Shown here: positions 1-10,180 of the stretch, piece after piece
Position numbering within the stretch: position 1 is the stretch's first letter
How the letters are laid out: the number at the start of each line of letters is the position of its first letter
Assembly (NCBI GenBank): GCA_002286715.1
Contig: NSJX01000081.1
Span: forward strand, 11,756 to 32,842
Direction of reading: 5' to 3'
Source of the DNA: Dentipellis sp. KUC8613
Lineage: Eukaryota; Basidiomycota; Agaricomycetes; Russulales; Hericiaceae
Length of the DNA stretch: 21,087 nucleotides
Position numbers and translations under genes: made by a program
The notes under the pieces: model-generated
Told to the model about the DNA's origin: nothing
Seen by the model: the letters and a program-made list of their open reading frames with translations, nothing else
Databases searched by the model: none

Positions 1-94
1 GAGTGTGGGAAACAGTTTCCCGTTTCCGCGATTAAAAGTTTCGACGTGTCTGCGAGCTGTCTCTAATTAGAAGTGATTCATGGCTGAATCAGAA
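1..94 (+). repeat. Tail end of a repeat unit (second copy at 17296-17389)
   Basis: This AT-rich block matches 17296-17389 closely, including GCGATTAAAAGTTTCGA, TCTGCGAGCTGTCTCTAATTA and GTGATTCATGGCTGAATCAG. It begins with an odd palindrome, GGGAAAC-A-GTTTCCC (7-21), and ends with a hairpin, TGATTCA (74-80), loop TGGC, TGAATCA (85-91). Similarity between the two copies stops just after TGAATCAGAA: helicase coding sequence follows here, a short non-coding spacer follows at 17390. That sharp loss of similarity marks a junction. I read it as the tail of a unit whose terminal hairpin and CTAG are missing. Its other end lies outside the window. Confidence 0.75.
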
Positions 95-128
95 TCTGGC
101 TTCAGATAATGTGTCTTTCTTCCCTCAA

Positions 129-1640
129 ATGTACTCAGATGAAAAGCTTTGGTTGCTGATAGCAAACAATCCTGTAGCTTGTGCAAGATTCTTCAAGTTC
201 ATGGTAGACATATTCATAAAGCATGTCTTAGGAGTCAAGTCAGATCATCCTGGTCTTTATGGGGAGACCGATGGTTTTTATGGTACAGTAGAAGAACAAG
301 GTCGACTTACTTTGCATCTGCATCTCATGCTTTGGATAAAAGGTTCTTTGACTCCCAAACAGATTCGTGACCGTTTAGAGAAAAAGGATGGTCAATTTCA
401 AGCAGCACTCACTGCATATCTTGAAGGAGCTCATCAAGGTGAATATATCAACTCTACTGGTGGAGATATGATAGATACCATAGCAAATGCTGACTCTGAG
501 ATCAAAGGTGTGCCAGATCCCACTCTAACATTGCCAAAAGCACCACCTCCAGACTGTCTCACTCACAAGAAGCCTATAGACAGCTGTAAAAAATGTTCTG
601 CACTCAAGGTATGGTGGTGTGAGTATGAAAAGACCACAAATGAACTTATCTACCGCTGCAATAGGCATACATGTCACCCTGGATGTACCAGTGCCAAATA
701 TCCTGATTGCAAATCTCGCTTCCCAAGAGATGTCATTCCACAAACTACAGTAGATGCAGAAACTCAATGCCTTCATCTCAAACATGGAGAAGCCAATCTC
801 AATATCTTCTCATCTCCACTCACTTATCTTCTCAGATGCAACTCTGATGTTACTAGTCTGACCTCAGGCACTGCAATTAATGCTATCATACAATATGTAA
901 CAAACTATATAACAAAAAGTGCATTGAAAACACATGTTATGTTTGAAGTAATCAAGGGAGTATTTAGTCGCAACCAAGAATACCTTGATGGTGATGCTAC
1001 AATGATTGAGAAGGCAAGAAAGCTTATGGTCCAGATAGTCAATGCCCTTACAGTAAGACTTGAGATTGGTGGGCCACTGGCATCATTGTATCTGCTTGGA
1101 CATCCAGATCACTTCACTAACTATTCATTCAAAACATTTTTCTGGGTCTCCTTTGTCAATGAAGCTAGAAGTGTATGGGTTGATCAAGATACAGATATAC
1201 ATACATACAAGAAGAAAGAAGACACCAAGGTGAGCATCAATAAAGTAAAAGGTGACATTGTGGCATTCTCTCCAATTGAAGACTATACCTTCAGACCCCA
1301 GCAATACAAAGACATGTCTCTGTATGATTGGATAAGACGTGCCACCAAGTATAAGGTACCCAATGTGCGAACTACAGCTACAACTGCCAAGGCCATAGCT
1401 AGTCTCTCTCTGTCAGATGCCATGGACATTGATGGCTTGTATGATATTGCAGATTTAAATCCAGACACTGAGATGCAGGACCTCACTCTGCCCACATTGG
1501 TCGAGAACAGTGACAGTGAAGATGAGGATAATAATCAACAAGAGAATCATCAGGATCAAGATGATGATGCCAATGAATATAACTATTCTACTGATGACTC
1601 AACACTAATTGCTGGTGATGGAAATGATTCAGATTATCAA

Positions 1641-1689
<49 letters not shown>

Positions 1690-4600
1690 CTGACAGCATG
1701 ATATCCCCTCCAAAAAAAAGAAAGAGAAAAGATCATCCTAAGTTTCTAGCAGAGCATCCTCAACAGGAGACTCATTCAATAAGAATCTGCCCTGAACCAA
1801 AAGCAAAGATCCCCAACTTTATAGGAAAACTACCAAGGCCAGACCAAGGGAACCATGAAGACTATTGTCTCACTATGCTGACTTTGTTCAAGCCATGGAG
1901 ATCTGGTCTGGACTTGAAGGATATGGAGCAAACTTGGGAAGATAGCTTCAAGACCTTTGCATTCACAAAACGTCAACAGGATATCATGCAATTTGCAAAC
2001 ATCAGACATGAATGCTATGATGCACATCATGACTTTCAAGCTCAGAGATTGAAGGCTGGTCGTGATAAAGGCTTGAAGTATTTTGGAGGTCAGTTTGTAG
2101 ATGAACTTGTAAAGCAAAATACACAAGATGAGGAGATATTCAAACAAGGAGTTGCTGATCACATTGTAAATGGTTTTGATCCAGTCAATATGAGCAATAA
2201 GACTTTCAAGCAAACAATGGAGATGGCACAGATTGAATCTGTCATTGACTCAGCAGGATGGCTTGCACCTCTGCAACATGATAGCTCGCAACCTCATATA
2301 GATCCATCATGGACCACAGGAGAAAGCAAGAATGGCAAGGCCTGGGGTAAGACTCTTGCTCTTCTTAGATCACAAGTGCTTGCAAAACGACTTGATGATA
2401 TCTCAAAACAACAAACTGGGAAAGACAATCCTGATCATCCTAAAGACAACCCTCCTGATGATGTTATGCCTATCTACAAATCTTATCTCACTTCGAGCTT
2501 TGCTGCCAAGAAAAAAGAAGATAAAAAGCTAGTGGATTCCTTTGTGAAAGATTTCACCTTGAATGAGGAACAGGAAAGAGCATTCAGGATAATTGCAAAT
2601 CACTCACTATCAGATGTCAAAGATCAGCTTCAAATGCACATAGGAGGTATGGCAGGCAGTGGAAAATCACAAGTCATCAAAGCACTAATTGCATTCTTTG
2701 AAGCCAGAGGCAAGAGCTATGCTCTTCTCATGTTGGCACCCACAGGAACAGCTGCATCTCTCATATCTGGTTCTACATACCATTCTGTCCTTGGATTCAA
2801 CAGTGGTGGTGGTAAATCTGGGTCAGGTGTTAATGAATCACAGAAAACACTGCAAGGCATTTGTGAAAGGATTCAGCATGTTGAATATATCTTTCTGGAT
2901 GAGATCTCAATGGTGAACTGTGGTGCTTTATACTCTATGAGCTCCCAAATGAACTTGGCAATGCAAGTCACTGATGCCTCCTTTGCAGGGAAAAATATGA
3001 TCTTTGCAGGTGATTTTGGTCAACTCAAACCCTTGGGTACAGTTGGACCTGCTCTTTATGATGGCAGAGTGGAAAGCACTCTGCATACCACAAATTCAGT
3101 GAAAATACAGAAGCAAAATATAGGAAAAGCACTCTGGCATCAGGTCACAGTAGTTGTGATGTTACATCAAAACATGAGACAGAAATCACAAACTTCTGAA
3201 GATGCAAAGTTCAGGACACTTTTAGAGAACTGTAGAATGAAGTCTTGCACACAAGATGATATTGCTCTTATGTATTCTTGTATGCCCCACAATGGTAATC
3301 CACATGTAAATCTTGCTCATCCAGATGTAAGACATGCCTCCATTGTGACTCCATATAATGCTCACAGAGATAGGATCAATACATTGGGTTGTAAGAAGTT
3401 TGCACAAGACACTGGTCAAACTCTCAAGACCTTCTATGCTGTAGACACCCTGTCATCTGCTGGAACTACAACAACTAAGAGGTCTAAGAAAACTACTGCT
3501 GATCCACTACGCAAGTCCAATCTTCTGTCAAAAGAAACAGGTGATAGTTTACTCAACTTGAGGCCAGCACTTACAGAGCACATTCCTGGCATACTTCAAT
3601 TTTGCCATGGCATGCCTGTCCTCATCAAGAAGAATCAAGCAGTAGAATTGAATGTTACTAATGGTGCTGAAGGAACAGTTACAGGATTCCAGTCTCATCA
3701 GAACTCAGATGGTAGAGAATCTCTAGATGTGGTGTTTGTCACCCTGAAAAATCCACCCAATCCTATTCAAATTCCAGGCTTGCATCTGAATGAAGTGCCC
3801 GTTGCAAGTCAGCCTTGGAGGATCAGTACAAGTATGCCAAATGGAGGAAGCCTAACTATTATAAGGAATCAAGTATCTATTTTACCAAATTTTGCAATGA
3901 CAGACTATGGTTGTCAAGGTCGCACGCGTGAGATCAATGTTGTTGATCTAAAGCACTGTGGTGGTCATGAGTCTGTCTATACATGTCTTTCCAGAGCATC
4001 AACATACAAGGGCACAATCATACTGCGCATGTGTGATTTAGGAAAAATTACTGGAGGCATAACTGGTTGGCAACGACAAGAGTTCAGAGAGCTTGCATTG
4101 CTAGACTATATCACCAAATTGCGGTTCCAGGGTAAGCTCAAAGATGGTGTTGGAGGCAATACAAGATCAGCTTTGATCAAATCATGGCAGACAGTATACA
4201 AAGGATTTTGTCCCAAGGATGTGCATGCATTGCTAAGATGGGACACAAAAGATTCTCTTATCCCACAAGAAGATGATGATACCTTTGTTTGGCAGAAAAT
4301 AGGTACAGAAGCAAAAACCACCAAGCCTGCTCAGAAAAGAAAGAGAGAGAATGATGATGACCACCATGACATTGATGCTGAAGTTCCCACTCTCAAGAAT
4401 GATGTTATAACTTCTCTGAAGGCACCATCAAAGAAAAAACAAAAGACAAAAGCTGATATGAATGACAAAGTGAGAGGCCTTGAATGGACTGCCAACACAT
4501 GGAGCTGTGCTTATGACAGTGTCCTTACCATTTTGTCAAATGTCTACTTCACAAATGTGCACCAATGGCATCTGAAAGCTGCACCAGCAAATGCATATTT

Positions 4601-5174
4601 GACACGTCTAACAGAATTTTGGAAGATGGTTGTAACAGAAGGTTCCTTCAAGCCCTTGGATGACAGCAAGTATTATCTTCAATCTGTTCTAAACTCAATG
4701 GACTCTCAAACATTTCCTATGAATGGCAAAGATGGCACTGACTTGCTGGCACTTGTACAGAACTTGTTCAAATCACCTACACATGGTTTCCAGAAAGAAT
4801 TATACTGTAAAACTTGTCCATATACACAATCTCTATCAGATCTTCCTACTCCATTCATTCTTCTAAATACTTCTCGCACTGAAAGTGTGAAGACAACTCT
4901 GAAACACAGACTAGATCATATAACTGAAATTCATTGTAGAAGCTGTGATGCATTTATGCACAAGAGAACAACAGTGAAAAAAGATACTCCTCCTCCATTC
5001 CTTGCCTTGCGCACAGCAGATAATGAAACTCAACCTGCAATCTCATTGACCATGTCTGTTGGTGAGAAGGAGAACAAGATGGCTTACAGATTGAGAGGAA
5101 TAGTTTACTTTGGCAATGTACACTTCACATGTCGGATAATCAACAAGAAAGGTGATGTTCTGATTCATCTATGA
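129..5174 (+). CDS. Helitron-type Rep/PIF1 helicase with C-terminal USP-like cysteine protease domain, probably truncated at both ends
   Basis: Residues are numbered from the first in-frame ATG (129; 1681 aa). Family knowledge: Helitron proteins nick and ligate DNA with an HUH/Y2 Rep domain and unwind it with a PIF1-like SF1B helicase, giving rolling-circle transposition in the nucleus. Seen here: HUH motif H63-L-H65, a Cys/His cluster about 145-200, and Y2 motif YVTNYITK with Y256 and Y260. An acidic linker holds 16 Asp (505-520), followed by a basic nuclear-signal-like PPKKRKRK (527-534). Helicase motifs are Walker A G840-MAGSGKS (K846), Walker B D924-E925, GDFGQLKP (961-968), DYGCQG (1259-1264) and CLSRAS (1286-1291). 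A second basic stretch (about 1400-1440) precedes a ubiquitin-specific-protease-like module: Cys box NTWSCAYDS (C1460), CxxC pairs 1560/1563 and 1603/1606, His-box GNVHFTCRI (H1665). The frame is open from position 36 through the left repeat with no earlier ATG, and the sequence normally preceding the HUH region is absent. The last codons and stop lie in a terminal repeat, so the C-terminus also looks cut. No internal stop or frameshift. Confidence 0.93.
1641..1688 (+). repeat. (GAT)16 microsatellite in the helicase gene
   Basis: Sixteen perfect in-frame GAT triplets encode a run of 16 aspartates in the acidic linker between the Rep and helicase domains. Length variation in steps of three would keep the frame. 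The stretch lies directly before a basic nuclear-localisation-like motif. Confidence 0.97.
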
Positions 5175-5206
5175 ATCAGTTCTGATTCATCTATGAATCA
5201 GTTCTA
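5157..5206 (+). repeat. Tandem duplicated hairpin at the head boundary of unit 1
   Basis: A 22-bp unit starting GTTCTGATTCA occurs twice in tandem (5157-5178 and 5179-5200), followed by GTTCTAATAAT. Each copy folds as CTGATTCA, loop TCTA, TGAATCAG (8-bp stem). A single copy stands at the equivalent place of unit 3 (17593-17618), and a degraded copy at 12068-12094. Its inner arm is the inverse of the TGAATCAGAA at 85-94, so the helicase ORF is bracketed by an inverted repeat. The helicase stop TGA (5172-5174) lies in the first copy. A TC preceded by A (5189|5190) would fit a Helitron 5' end, but the conserved sequence extends further left, so the exact end is unsettled. Confidence 0.8.
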
Positions 5207-5820
5207 ATAATGGGGTGAACCACCAGAACTCGCAGAATCCAAAATCGCAGGTTCGGGCAATTTGTTCCCACGCTTTCAGCCACATCCTTTCCAAACACTT
5301 TGTATTCGATTTATACTGGCTTCAATTCATTCTCAATCTGTGCAAAACTTTGTGCATATGTATATCATAGCTACAAGAACATGCATTGAATTTTACGGAT
5401 TATTTGGAAGTCTGAATCGCCCTGAAATGCGAAGTCGCGTCAACATTTACAGGCTCTGCGAGAGAAACAAGCATTTGTGAGTGTATATATTCGCATTTAT
5501 ATTCCCCAATTCAACCAAAAGCCACAATGCACTCATGTATACTTTGTAAGATTTATTCACAATTTTAGGGATTTTATTTCGTCCTGAAAGGCCATGTCTC
5601 TGCAGGAATGCTGCATCGACGAGAGTGTACGGCAATTGCCGAGGCGCGGCACGACGCAACAAGTCACTCTTGTGTCTTATACTCTCATCTCCCATCTCCC
5701 TCCTCAATACACCGCAAACGCGCTGGCCGACTCAACAAGGGAAGACGAAATCTGGAAGCTAGGATAATGGTTATAGGTACGTTGTTGTGCATTTTCAAGT
5801 TTATCATAGAAGTACTGACC
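5201..5820 (+). repeat. Head region of unit 1
   Basis: AT-rich, no convincing gene. It shares an ordered series of blocks with 9598-10180 and 17615-18260: TTCTAATAAT at the start, an AAAAT-rich block, GTTCCCAC then TTCAGCCACAT, GAAGTCGCG, a block like TTTTAGGGATTTTATTTCG, and a GCAATTGCCG-like block. In this copy the last is a perfect 12-bp palindrome, CGGCAATTGCCG (5630-5641). From about 5597 onward it also matches 15399 onward in unit 4 (TCTCTGCAGGAATGCTGCA). Differences include many indels not in multiples of three, which argues against protein coding and for a shared promoter, transcript leader or transposon end. Confidence 0.75.
5775..5782 (+). other. Splice-donor-like motif at the head/array boundary, unit 1
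   Basis: AG|GTACGT, with GT at 5777-5778, lies just before the GC palindrome and array. Equivalent positions read AG|GTGAGT in unit 2 (GT 10162), AG|GTAAGT in unit 3 (GT 18259) and AG|GTCCGT in unit 4 (GT 15623, non-consensus). A donor function is inference. Confidence 0.3.
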
Positions 5821-5848
5821 GCGCGAGCCCGGGATCCCGGGCTCGCGC
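5821..5848. repeat. Perfect 28-bp GC palindrome before array 1
   Basis: The half-site is GCGCGAGCCCGGGA, followed by its exact reverse complement, centred on GATC. A near-identical sequence stands at 15667-15694 in unit 4, where the centre is GATA and the arms are 12 bp. Both are preceded by ATACTGACC or GTACTGACC. It can extrude as a very stable hairpin and marks the start of the C-rich array. Confidence 0.95.
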
Positions 5849-8063
5849 CTTCCTATGCCCACTCACCACTCATTGCGCATTGCGCGCACGTCGAGCTCAC
5901 CATCTCAACCGGCCACTCCGCCGCCGTCTCCTGCGCCTCCGCCACCCTCTCTTGCACCTCCTCCGCCCTCGCACGCCCCCGTCGCCCTCCCATGTTGTTG
6001 CGCTGCCCATCCACCGCCGTTCTGCGCCCGTGAGTGGCCGTTTTGCGCCTGTGTGCCCATGACGCCCTCTTCCCCGTTCTGCCGCCCTCTCCTGTGTCTC
6101 TGCTGCCCTTGCACACCACCGCTGGTACCGCATGTCACCACGCCACTCATCCACCGTCGTTCCACGCCCACACGTGGCCATATCGCCCCCGCGCTTTGCG
6201 GAGCTCCAGCCCCCGCCACGCACTCTGACCCCCGCCGCACACCCATGGCGCCGTGTCGCGCTCCGTGGTGCCATATGACGCCGCGCCACGGCATCTCGAC
6301 CCCCTCGCCACCCTCTCCCTGCGCCGCACCGCCTCTCCGCGCTCTTGCGCCCCCATGGTGCCGCGTCTCCTCCCTCTCGCGCCCTGCCGTTCTCGTGCCC
6401 CACCCCGCCCCGACCCGCCGTCTGCGCACCCCGCCGCCTCGTCTCATGCCCTGCCAACCTATGCCCCGCCCTCTTCGCGCCCCGCTCCACCGTCCGCGGG
6501 CTGCACGGCGCCGCCGTCGTGCTGCTCACCCTCTCGACCTCTACCCCGCCGTTTTCGCACCCACCACGCCGGCTCGCACCCTCTTCGCACCCGTGCCAGG
6601 CCCTGGTTTCGCTGCGTCACGCCCCCCGCGCGCTGTCTGACACCCTGTCGCACCGTGCCGCGTGCAATCGACTTCTGCCACGCGCCCTCAACCCCGCCAC
6701 GCCCTCTTTGCGCACCTCGGGGTTGTCTCGCGCCCCGTCCCACCGTCTGCACGCCGGGCGGTGCCGTCTCGTGCACTGTCGCGCGGCGCGGCACGCTCTC
6801 AACCCTGTCAGCCGTTATCCACCGTGCTCGCGCCTGGCGCCCCCGCAACGCAGTGTCGTGCCCCCGCAACGCAGCCTGGTGCCCCAGCGACGCGATTCTG
6901 CGCCCTAGTGACGCGACTCCCCGCTCTCGCGACGCGCTCTGGCGCCTTGCTGCTGTTTCGCGCCTCCGCGTCGCTGCCACACCCCTCGGCGGGCACCGTC
7001 TCGTCGCTTGTGGCCCTGCGCGACCCCCGCGGGCCTTCGCTGCCACAATGCGCCCCGACGACACCTTTTGGTGCCTCCGCTTTCCCCCTGCGCCTTCGCC
7101 ACGGATGCCACGGACACCTGCATGCCACGGACGCCACGGATGCCACCGGCACCGTCTCGTGCCCCCGTTACATCCACACTCCCCCAGAGCTTCGCGCGCC
7201 GTTGCCCGCCCTCGCTCTACAGCCCGGGCCTCGCTGGCCATGTCTGCTGCCCCATCTGCCGCGCCGCGCCGCCATGCGCCCCAGCGGGCGCCGTCTCATG
7301 TCCCGTGGCCCCGCGCGGCCCTCGTGGGCCTTCACGCTGCCACCACACGTTGCGACTGCGCCTTTCTGCGCCTCCACGCCTCCGCTACCCCCCGTACCTT
7401 CGCCACGCAGGCTACGTTGCCCCCACGCACCCCATCGGCGACGTCTCGCGCCCCCGTCGTCATACGCCCTTGCGCTGCAGTCACGCGCCGCCTTCTCAAA
7501 CCGGCTGTGCCGCCGTCGTACCTCCTCGCGCGCCGCCGGGCCGTCGTGCTACAGCCACACCCTGTCGCGCTGTCGTCGCTCGCCACGTGTGCCGCCGCTC
7601 CGCAGGCAGGGGCCCCACGCCGCCATCTCAGCCGCCATCGTTACGCCCTTGCAATGCCGCCCCGCACCCACTGATGCTCCTTTGCCACTCTCACAACGGC
7701 ATTTCGGGCCTCTGGCACCCGACTGACGTGCTCCGCGCCCAAGCAATGGCGCCCCAGAAACGACCCCGTCTCGAGACGCCCCGCGCCCTAGCAACGGCGC
7801 GTGGCGCCGTCGCCACACGCCTTCGCACCGTACCACACGCCCCGACGCTGACCCGCTCGCCCTGACCCCACCCCGTTCGCCTATCGCCGCCCTGTGCGCC
7901 CCAGAAACGATGCAGGAGGCGGCCTCTCAGGACGCCGCCACCTAGCAACGGCGCGTCGCTCCGCCCCCACACGCCTTCGTGCCGCCACGCACGCCCTCAT
8001 GCGCCCTAGCAACGGCGCTCCACGCCCTCTTGCGCCCTAGCAATGGCGCCCTGCACGTCCTGC

Positions 8064-8365
8064 ACCCTCCGCGAGGGCGACAGGGGGCGATGGCGGGCGA
8101 TGGCGGGCGACGGCGGGCGACGGCGGGCGAGAGTCCGTGAGGGCGGCACGTGGGCGCCTGGCAGCAGTGCCAGACGGCGCCTCGGCGGCGCACGACGGCA
8201 GGCGCTGGGGTGCGAGGGCGCAACGGACGGAACGGCGCGGAACCGGCGCGGGTGCAGAACAAGTGCGAGGGCACACGGAGAGCGCGAGGGCGCAAAACAG
8301 CCTGACGGGATGCAACACGGCCCACGGGGCACGAAGAGGGCGTGACGGGGCCCGAGAGCGTCTCG
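8064..8365 (-). repeat. Inverted segment within array 1
   Basis: Between these points the + strand switches from C-rich to G-rich and back. Each switch lies at a small hairpin: CCCTC-CGC-GAGGG near 8064-8076 and CGAGA-GCG-TCTCG at 8353-8365. The simplest reading is a local inversion of about 290 bp. It contains a decamer array at 8087-8130. Confidence 0.6.
8087..8130 (+). repeat. Decamer tandem repeat, GA(T/C)GGCGGGC
   Basis: Four consecutive 10-bp copies plus a partial preceding G-run. With the GGGGG at 8083-8087 the spacing of GGG runs (7-nt loops) meets the usual G-quadruplex pattern on the + strand. Confidence 0.85.
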
Positions 8366-8760
8366 TGCTGCCGTTCGGATGTGTCTCGTGCCATCGTCAC
8401 CACACGCGCCCTGCGCAGGCACCCGTTGCGCCGCCCTCGCGCGCCCTCGTGCCGCTGTCGTCCACCTCGTGCTGCCATCGCCCGCCTCAGCCTTGCGCCG
8501 TCATTGCCACGCTCCCCGTGGCTGTCCCGCTGCTGTCGCTCACCCCATTGCGTCACTGTTGCGCCACCGTTGCCACATGTCTCGCCCCTGTCGCCTCACG
8601 CACCCCGTGCCGGTGCCTGTCGCGCCTAGCCCCGTCGCCTTGCGTACTCATTGCACGCCCATCGCGCCACTGTCGCCCGCCCTTGCGCTGCCACTGTCGC
8701 CCCCCTCGCACCCCCTCATCGCCGTCGTGACGCACCACGTGCCGTTGCATCGCCCCTAGC

Positions 8761-9557
8761 GGTCATTGGCTGCCGTGTAGGATGTATTTTTTTAATCTTC
8801 TGTCCAATAATCAGGTGTTCATAGATCTGTGGGATATCTTACAGTAACACATTGGTACTTTGTATTGTGACATGTTACTTTCATATCATTTGTATAGTTG
8901 AGTGTGATTCACTATAGTTCCAGCAATATAATCTATTATACTGTTATCCCATTGTTCTCAATGGCAATTTGTAACACACCTTGTCCTTGGCCAGAGACAA
9001 AGCCAGCCTAGTGAGTAGATTTTTTTGATGCTGTCCTTGGCCAAGGACAAGAGAACACATCTATATTATGTATCTAATATATCTCATGATATATTAAATC
9101 AGGAATCATACTGCTGTGCACTGCATCAGCCACTCTCCCTAAGTAAAAGAGGGCGGCTATCCATGAAGATGGATCACTTTCTATTGGCCTGTTAGGTTTG
9201 TTTGGCTCTATAGTATGGTCAAAATTTTCAGATGTATGACCCTTTCACTTTCAGACTTAAGCATAAGCAGATATCATAATTACAACTTGGAGGGAGTGAC
9301 CAATGCATTGCACAGCAAGACAATTCCTTGTAATTAACACACTCCCATGCACTGCATTCTGCATGATGCCATCTCTCATTTTGCTTCCTAGTAGATACAA
9401 CTCTGAATTGACCTGATCATGGTCTTTTGAAGGCAGATACTTGCTTAGGCTAAATATTTGAGGCCTCTTCAAGACATCTCAGAGTAAGATATACATCATG
9501 CAAAGGGCAGATACTCATGCAAAATAATTCAAGGACTTGACTACTCACCCTCAAAGA
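8761..9557 (+). other. AT-rich tail of unit 1, no gene found
   Basis: About 800 bp of AT-rich DNA with frequent stops. The longest open frame (minus strand, 71 codons, 9257-9472) has no recognisable domain and is not called. It contains a pair of TGTCCTTGGCC inverted repeats (8981-9049) and, at 8905-8915, a degraded match (TGATTCACTAT) to the unit head hairpin, which could be the start of a shorter element ending at 9597. Confidence 0.6.
8981..9049. repeat. Paired TGTCCTTGGCC palindromes
   Basis: TTGTCCTTGG-CCAGAGACAA (8981-9000) is an imperfect palindrome. TGTCCTTGG-CCAAGGACA (9032-9049) is a perfect 18-bp palindrome. They are 31 bp apart and share the left arm. This could be the remnant of a small foldback or MITE-like element; no family is recognised. 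Confidence 0.8.
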
Positions 9558-9598
9558 TGAATCAGAACCTGCCGCTTGCCGGCCCACTCCTCACTAGT
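9558..9598 (+). mobile_element. Helitron-like 3' terminus, end of unit 1
   Basis: Order: TGAATCAG (9558-9565), hairpin GCCG (9571-9574) with CGGC (9580-9583), ten nucleotides (CCACTCCTCA), CTAG (9594-9597), then T. Canonical Helitron 3' ends have a short GC-rich hairpin about 10-12 nt before CTRR and a flanking T. Related copies lie at 12507-12546, 12713-12755 and, inverted, 12846-12889, and the hairpin arms are conserved while the loop changes. The next bases (TTCTAATAAT) begin the unit 2 head, so the units abut. Confidence 0.62.
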
Positions 9599-10180
9599 TC
9601 TAATAATCATGCAGCTCACCGGAATCCGCAGACTTCAAAATGACAACTTCAGGCAGTTAGTTCCCACGACTTCAGCCACATTCATTCATTTTACAACTCG
9701 TTCATTTTGTGTATGCTCCAGTTCTTGCTCGATCATAATGAAACTTGGCATGAATATGCAAAATTATACGATAAGCGCAGCCTGAAATTTTCATATTTTT
9801 GTAACGGCACAGTCGCTCACCAAACTGAAGTCGCGTCGCGGAAAAGAACTCCATTTGCTAAATATGCGGACTTTTGGGGCGGTTAGTGCTCAAAATCGTT
9901 TCGCATCTTCACAAGCAGCTGAAGCTCTGACTTTACGCATGCAGTATTTTTCTTGTACATTTAGAGAATTTATTTCGACGTGAGAGAGCGATTCAAAGAG
10001 AGTGCGCGAGCCTCGCGGGAATTGCCGGACTCGGTCGTCGTCGCAGAGACGCTGTCGCGCCAGCTCAACACAACACATACGAACACCCACACCCACACCA
10101 CATGCACACGCCCGCTCAAACATGCCAAGATGGATGAGAAGGGCAGACCCACGGTGAATAGGTGAGTTTTCTCTTATCTT
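9598..10180 (+). repeat. Head region of unit 2
   Basis: Shares TTCTAATAAT, GTTCCCACGACTTCAGCCAC, GAAGTCGCGTCGCGG, a TTTAGAGAATTTATTTCG block and GGGAATTGCCGG with the other heads, in order. The first bases of the head hairpin (TCTATGAATCAG) are absent because it joins directly to the 3' end of unit 1. CGCGAG-C-CTCGCG (10005-10017) is a perfect odd palindrome. A 61-codon open frame (9980-10165) has no domain and is not conserved in the other copies, so it is not called. AG|GTGAGT (GT at 10162) ends the block. Confidence 0.72.

Larger units (their letters stand above)
5849..8760 (+). repeat. C-rich low-complexity array 1
   Basis: About 2.9 kb of GC-rich, CpG-dense sequence with strong strand asymmetry; in 5881-5940 I count 30 C, 13 G and 9 CpG in 60 bases. 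It is built from degenerate short phrases such as CGCCGTCTCGCGCCC and CCGCCCTC. Between 7780 and 8050 the motif CCTAGCAACGGCGC or a one-base variant recurs (7787, 7941, 8005, 8036). Open frames hundreds of codons long occur on both strands, but they overlap in several frames and encode only Pro/Arg/Ala/Ser-rich polymer without domains. They are explained by the scarcity of AT-rich stop codons, so no gene is called. Confidence 0.9.
5158..9597 (+). mobile_element. Repeat unit 1, candidate non-autonomous Helitron-like element
   Basis: The unit runs from the hairpin-bearing head end to a Helitron-like 3' terminus with CTAG at 9594-9597 followed by T. Inside are an AT-rich head, a 28-bp GC palindrome, a C-rich array and an AT-rich tail. 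No transposase is encoded. The same order recurs in units 2, 3 and 4. The 5' terminus could be at 5158, 5180 or 5190. Canonical Helitrons begin with TC, end with CTRR and sit between A and T; the 5190-9597 reading fits that rule (A at 5189, T at 9598). Grouping these blocks into one element is inference; an alternative is a shorter element in the tail abutting an unrelated array. Confidence 0.45.

Noticed and set aside
1..94. Telomere or rDNA repeat flanking the helicase
   Set aside because: No telomeric tandem motif or rRNA-like sequence; the block is a specific dispersed repeat with a second copy at 17296-17389.
6253..7865. Long open frames in array 1 (up to 473 codons, + strand, three frames at once)
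   Set aside because: Same reason: simultaneous open frames in all frames, no recognisable fold or codon-position signal, made of repeated short phrases.
7787..8050. Possible CRISPR-like repeat array (CCTAGCAACGGCGC with 31-bp and longer spacing)
   Set aside because: Spacing is irregular (154, 64, 31 bp), the intervals are the same low-complexity phrases rather than unique spacers, no cas genes are present and the context is eukaryotic.
9257..9472. 71-codon minus-strand open frame in the unit 1 tail
   Set aside because: Short, no recognisable domain, and not found in other tails. Could be a captured gene fragment but nothing supports that.
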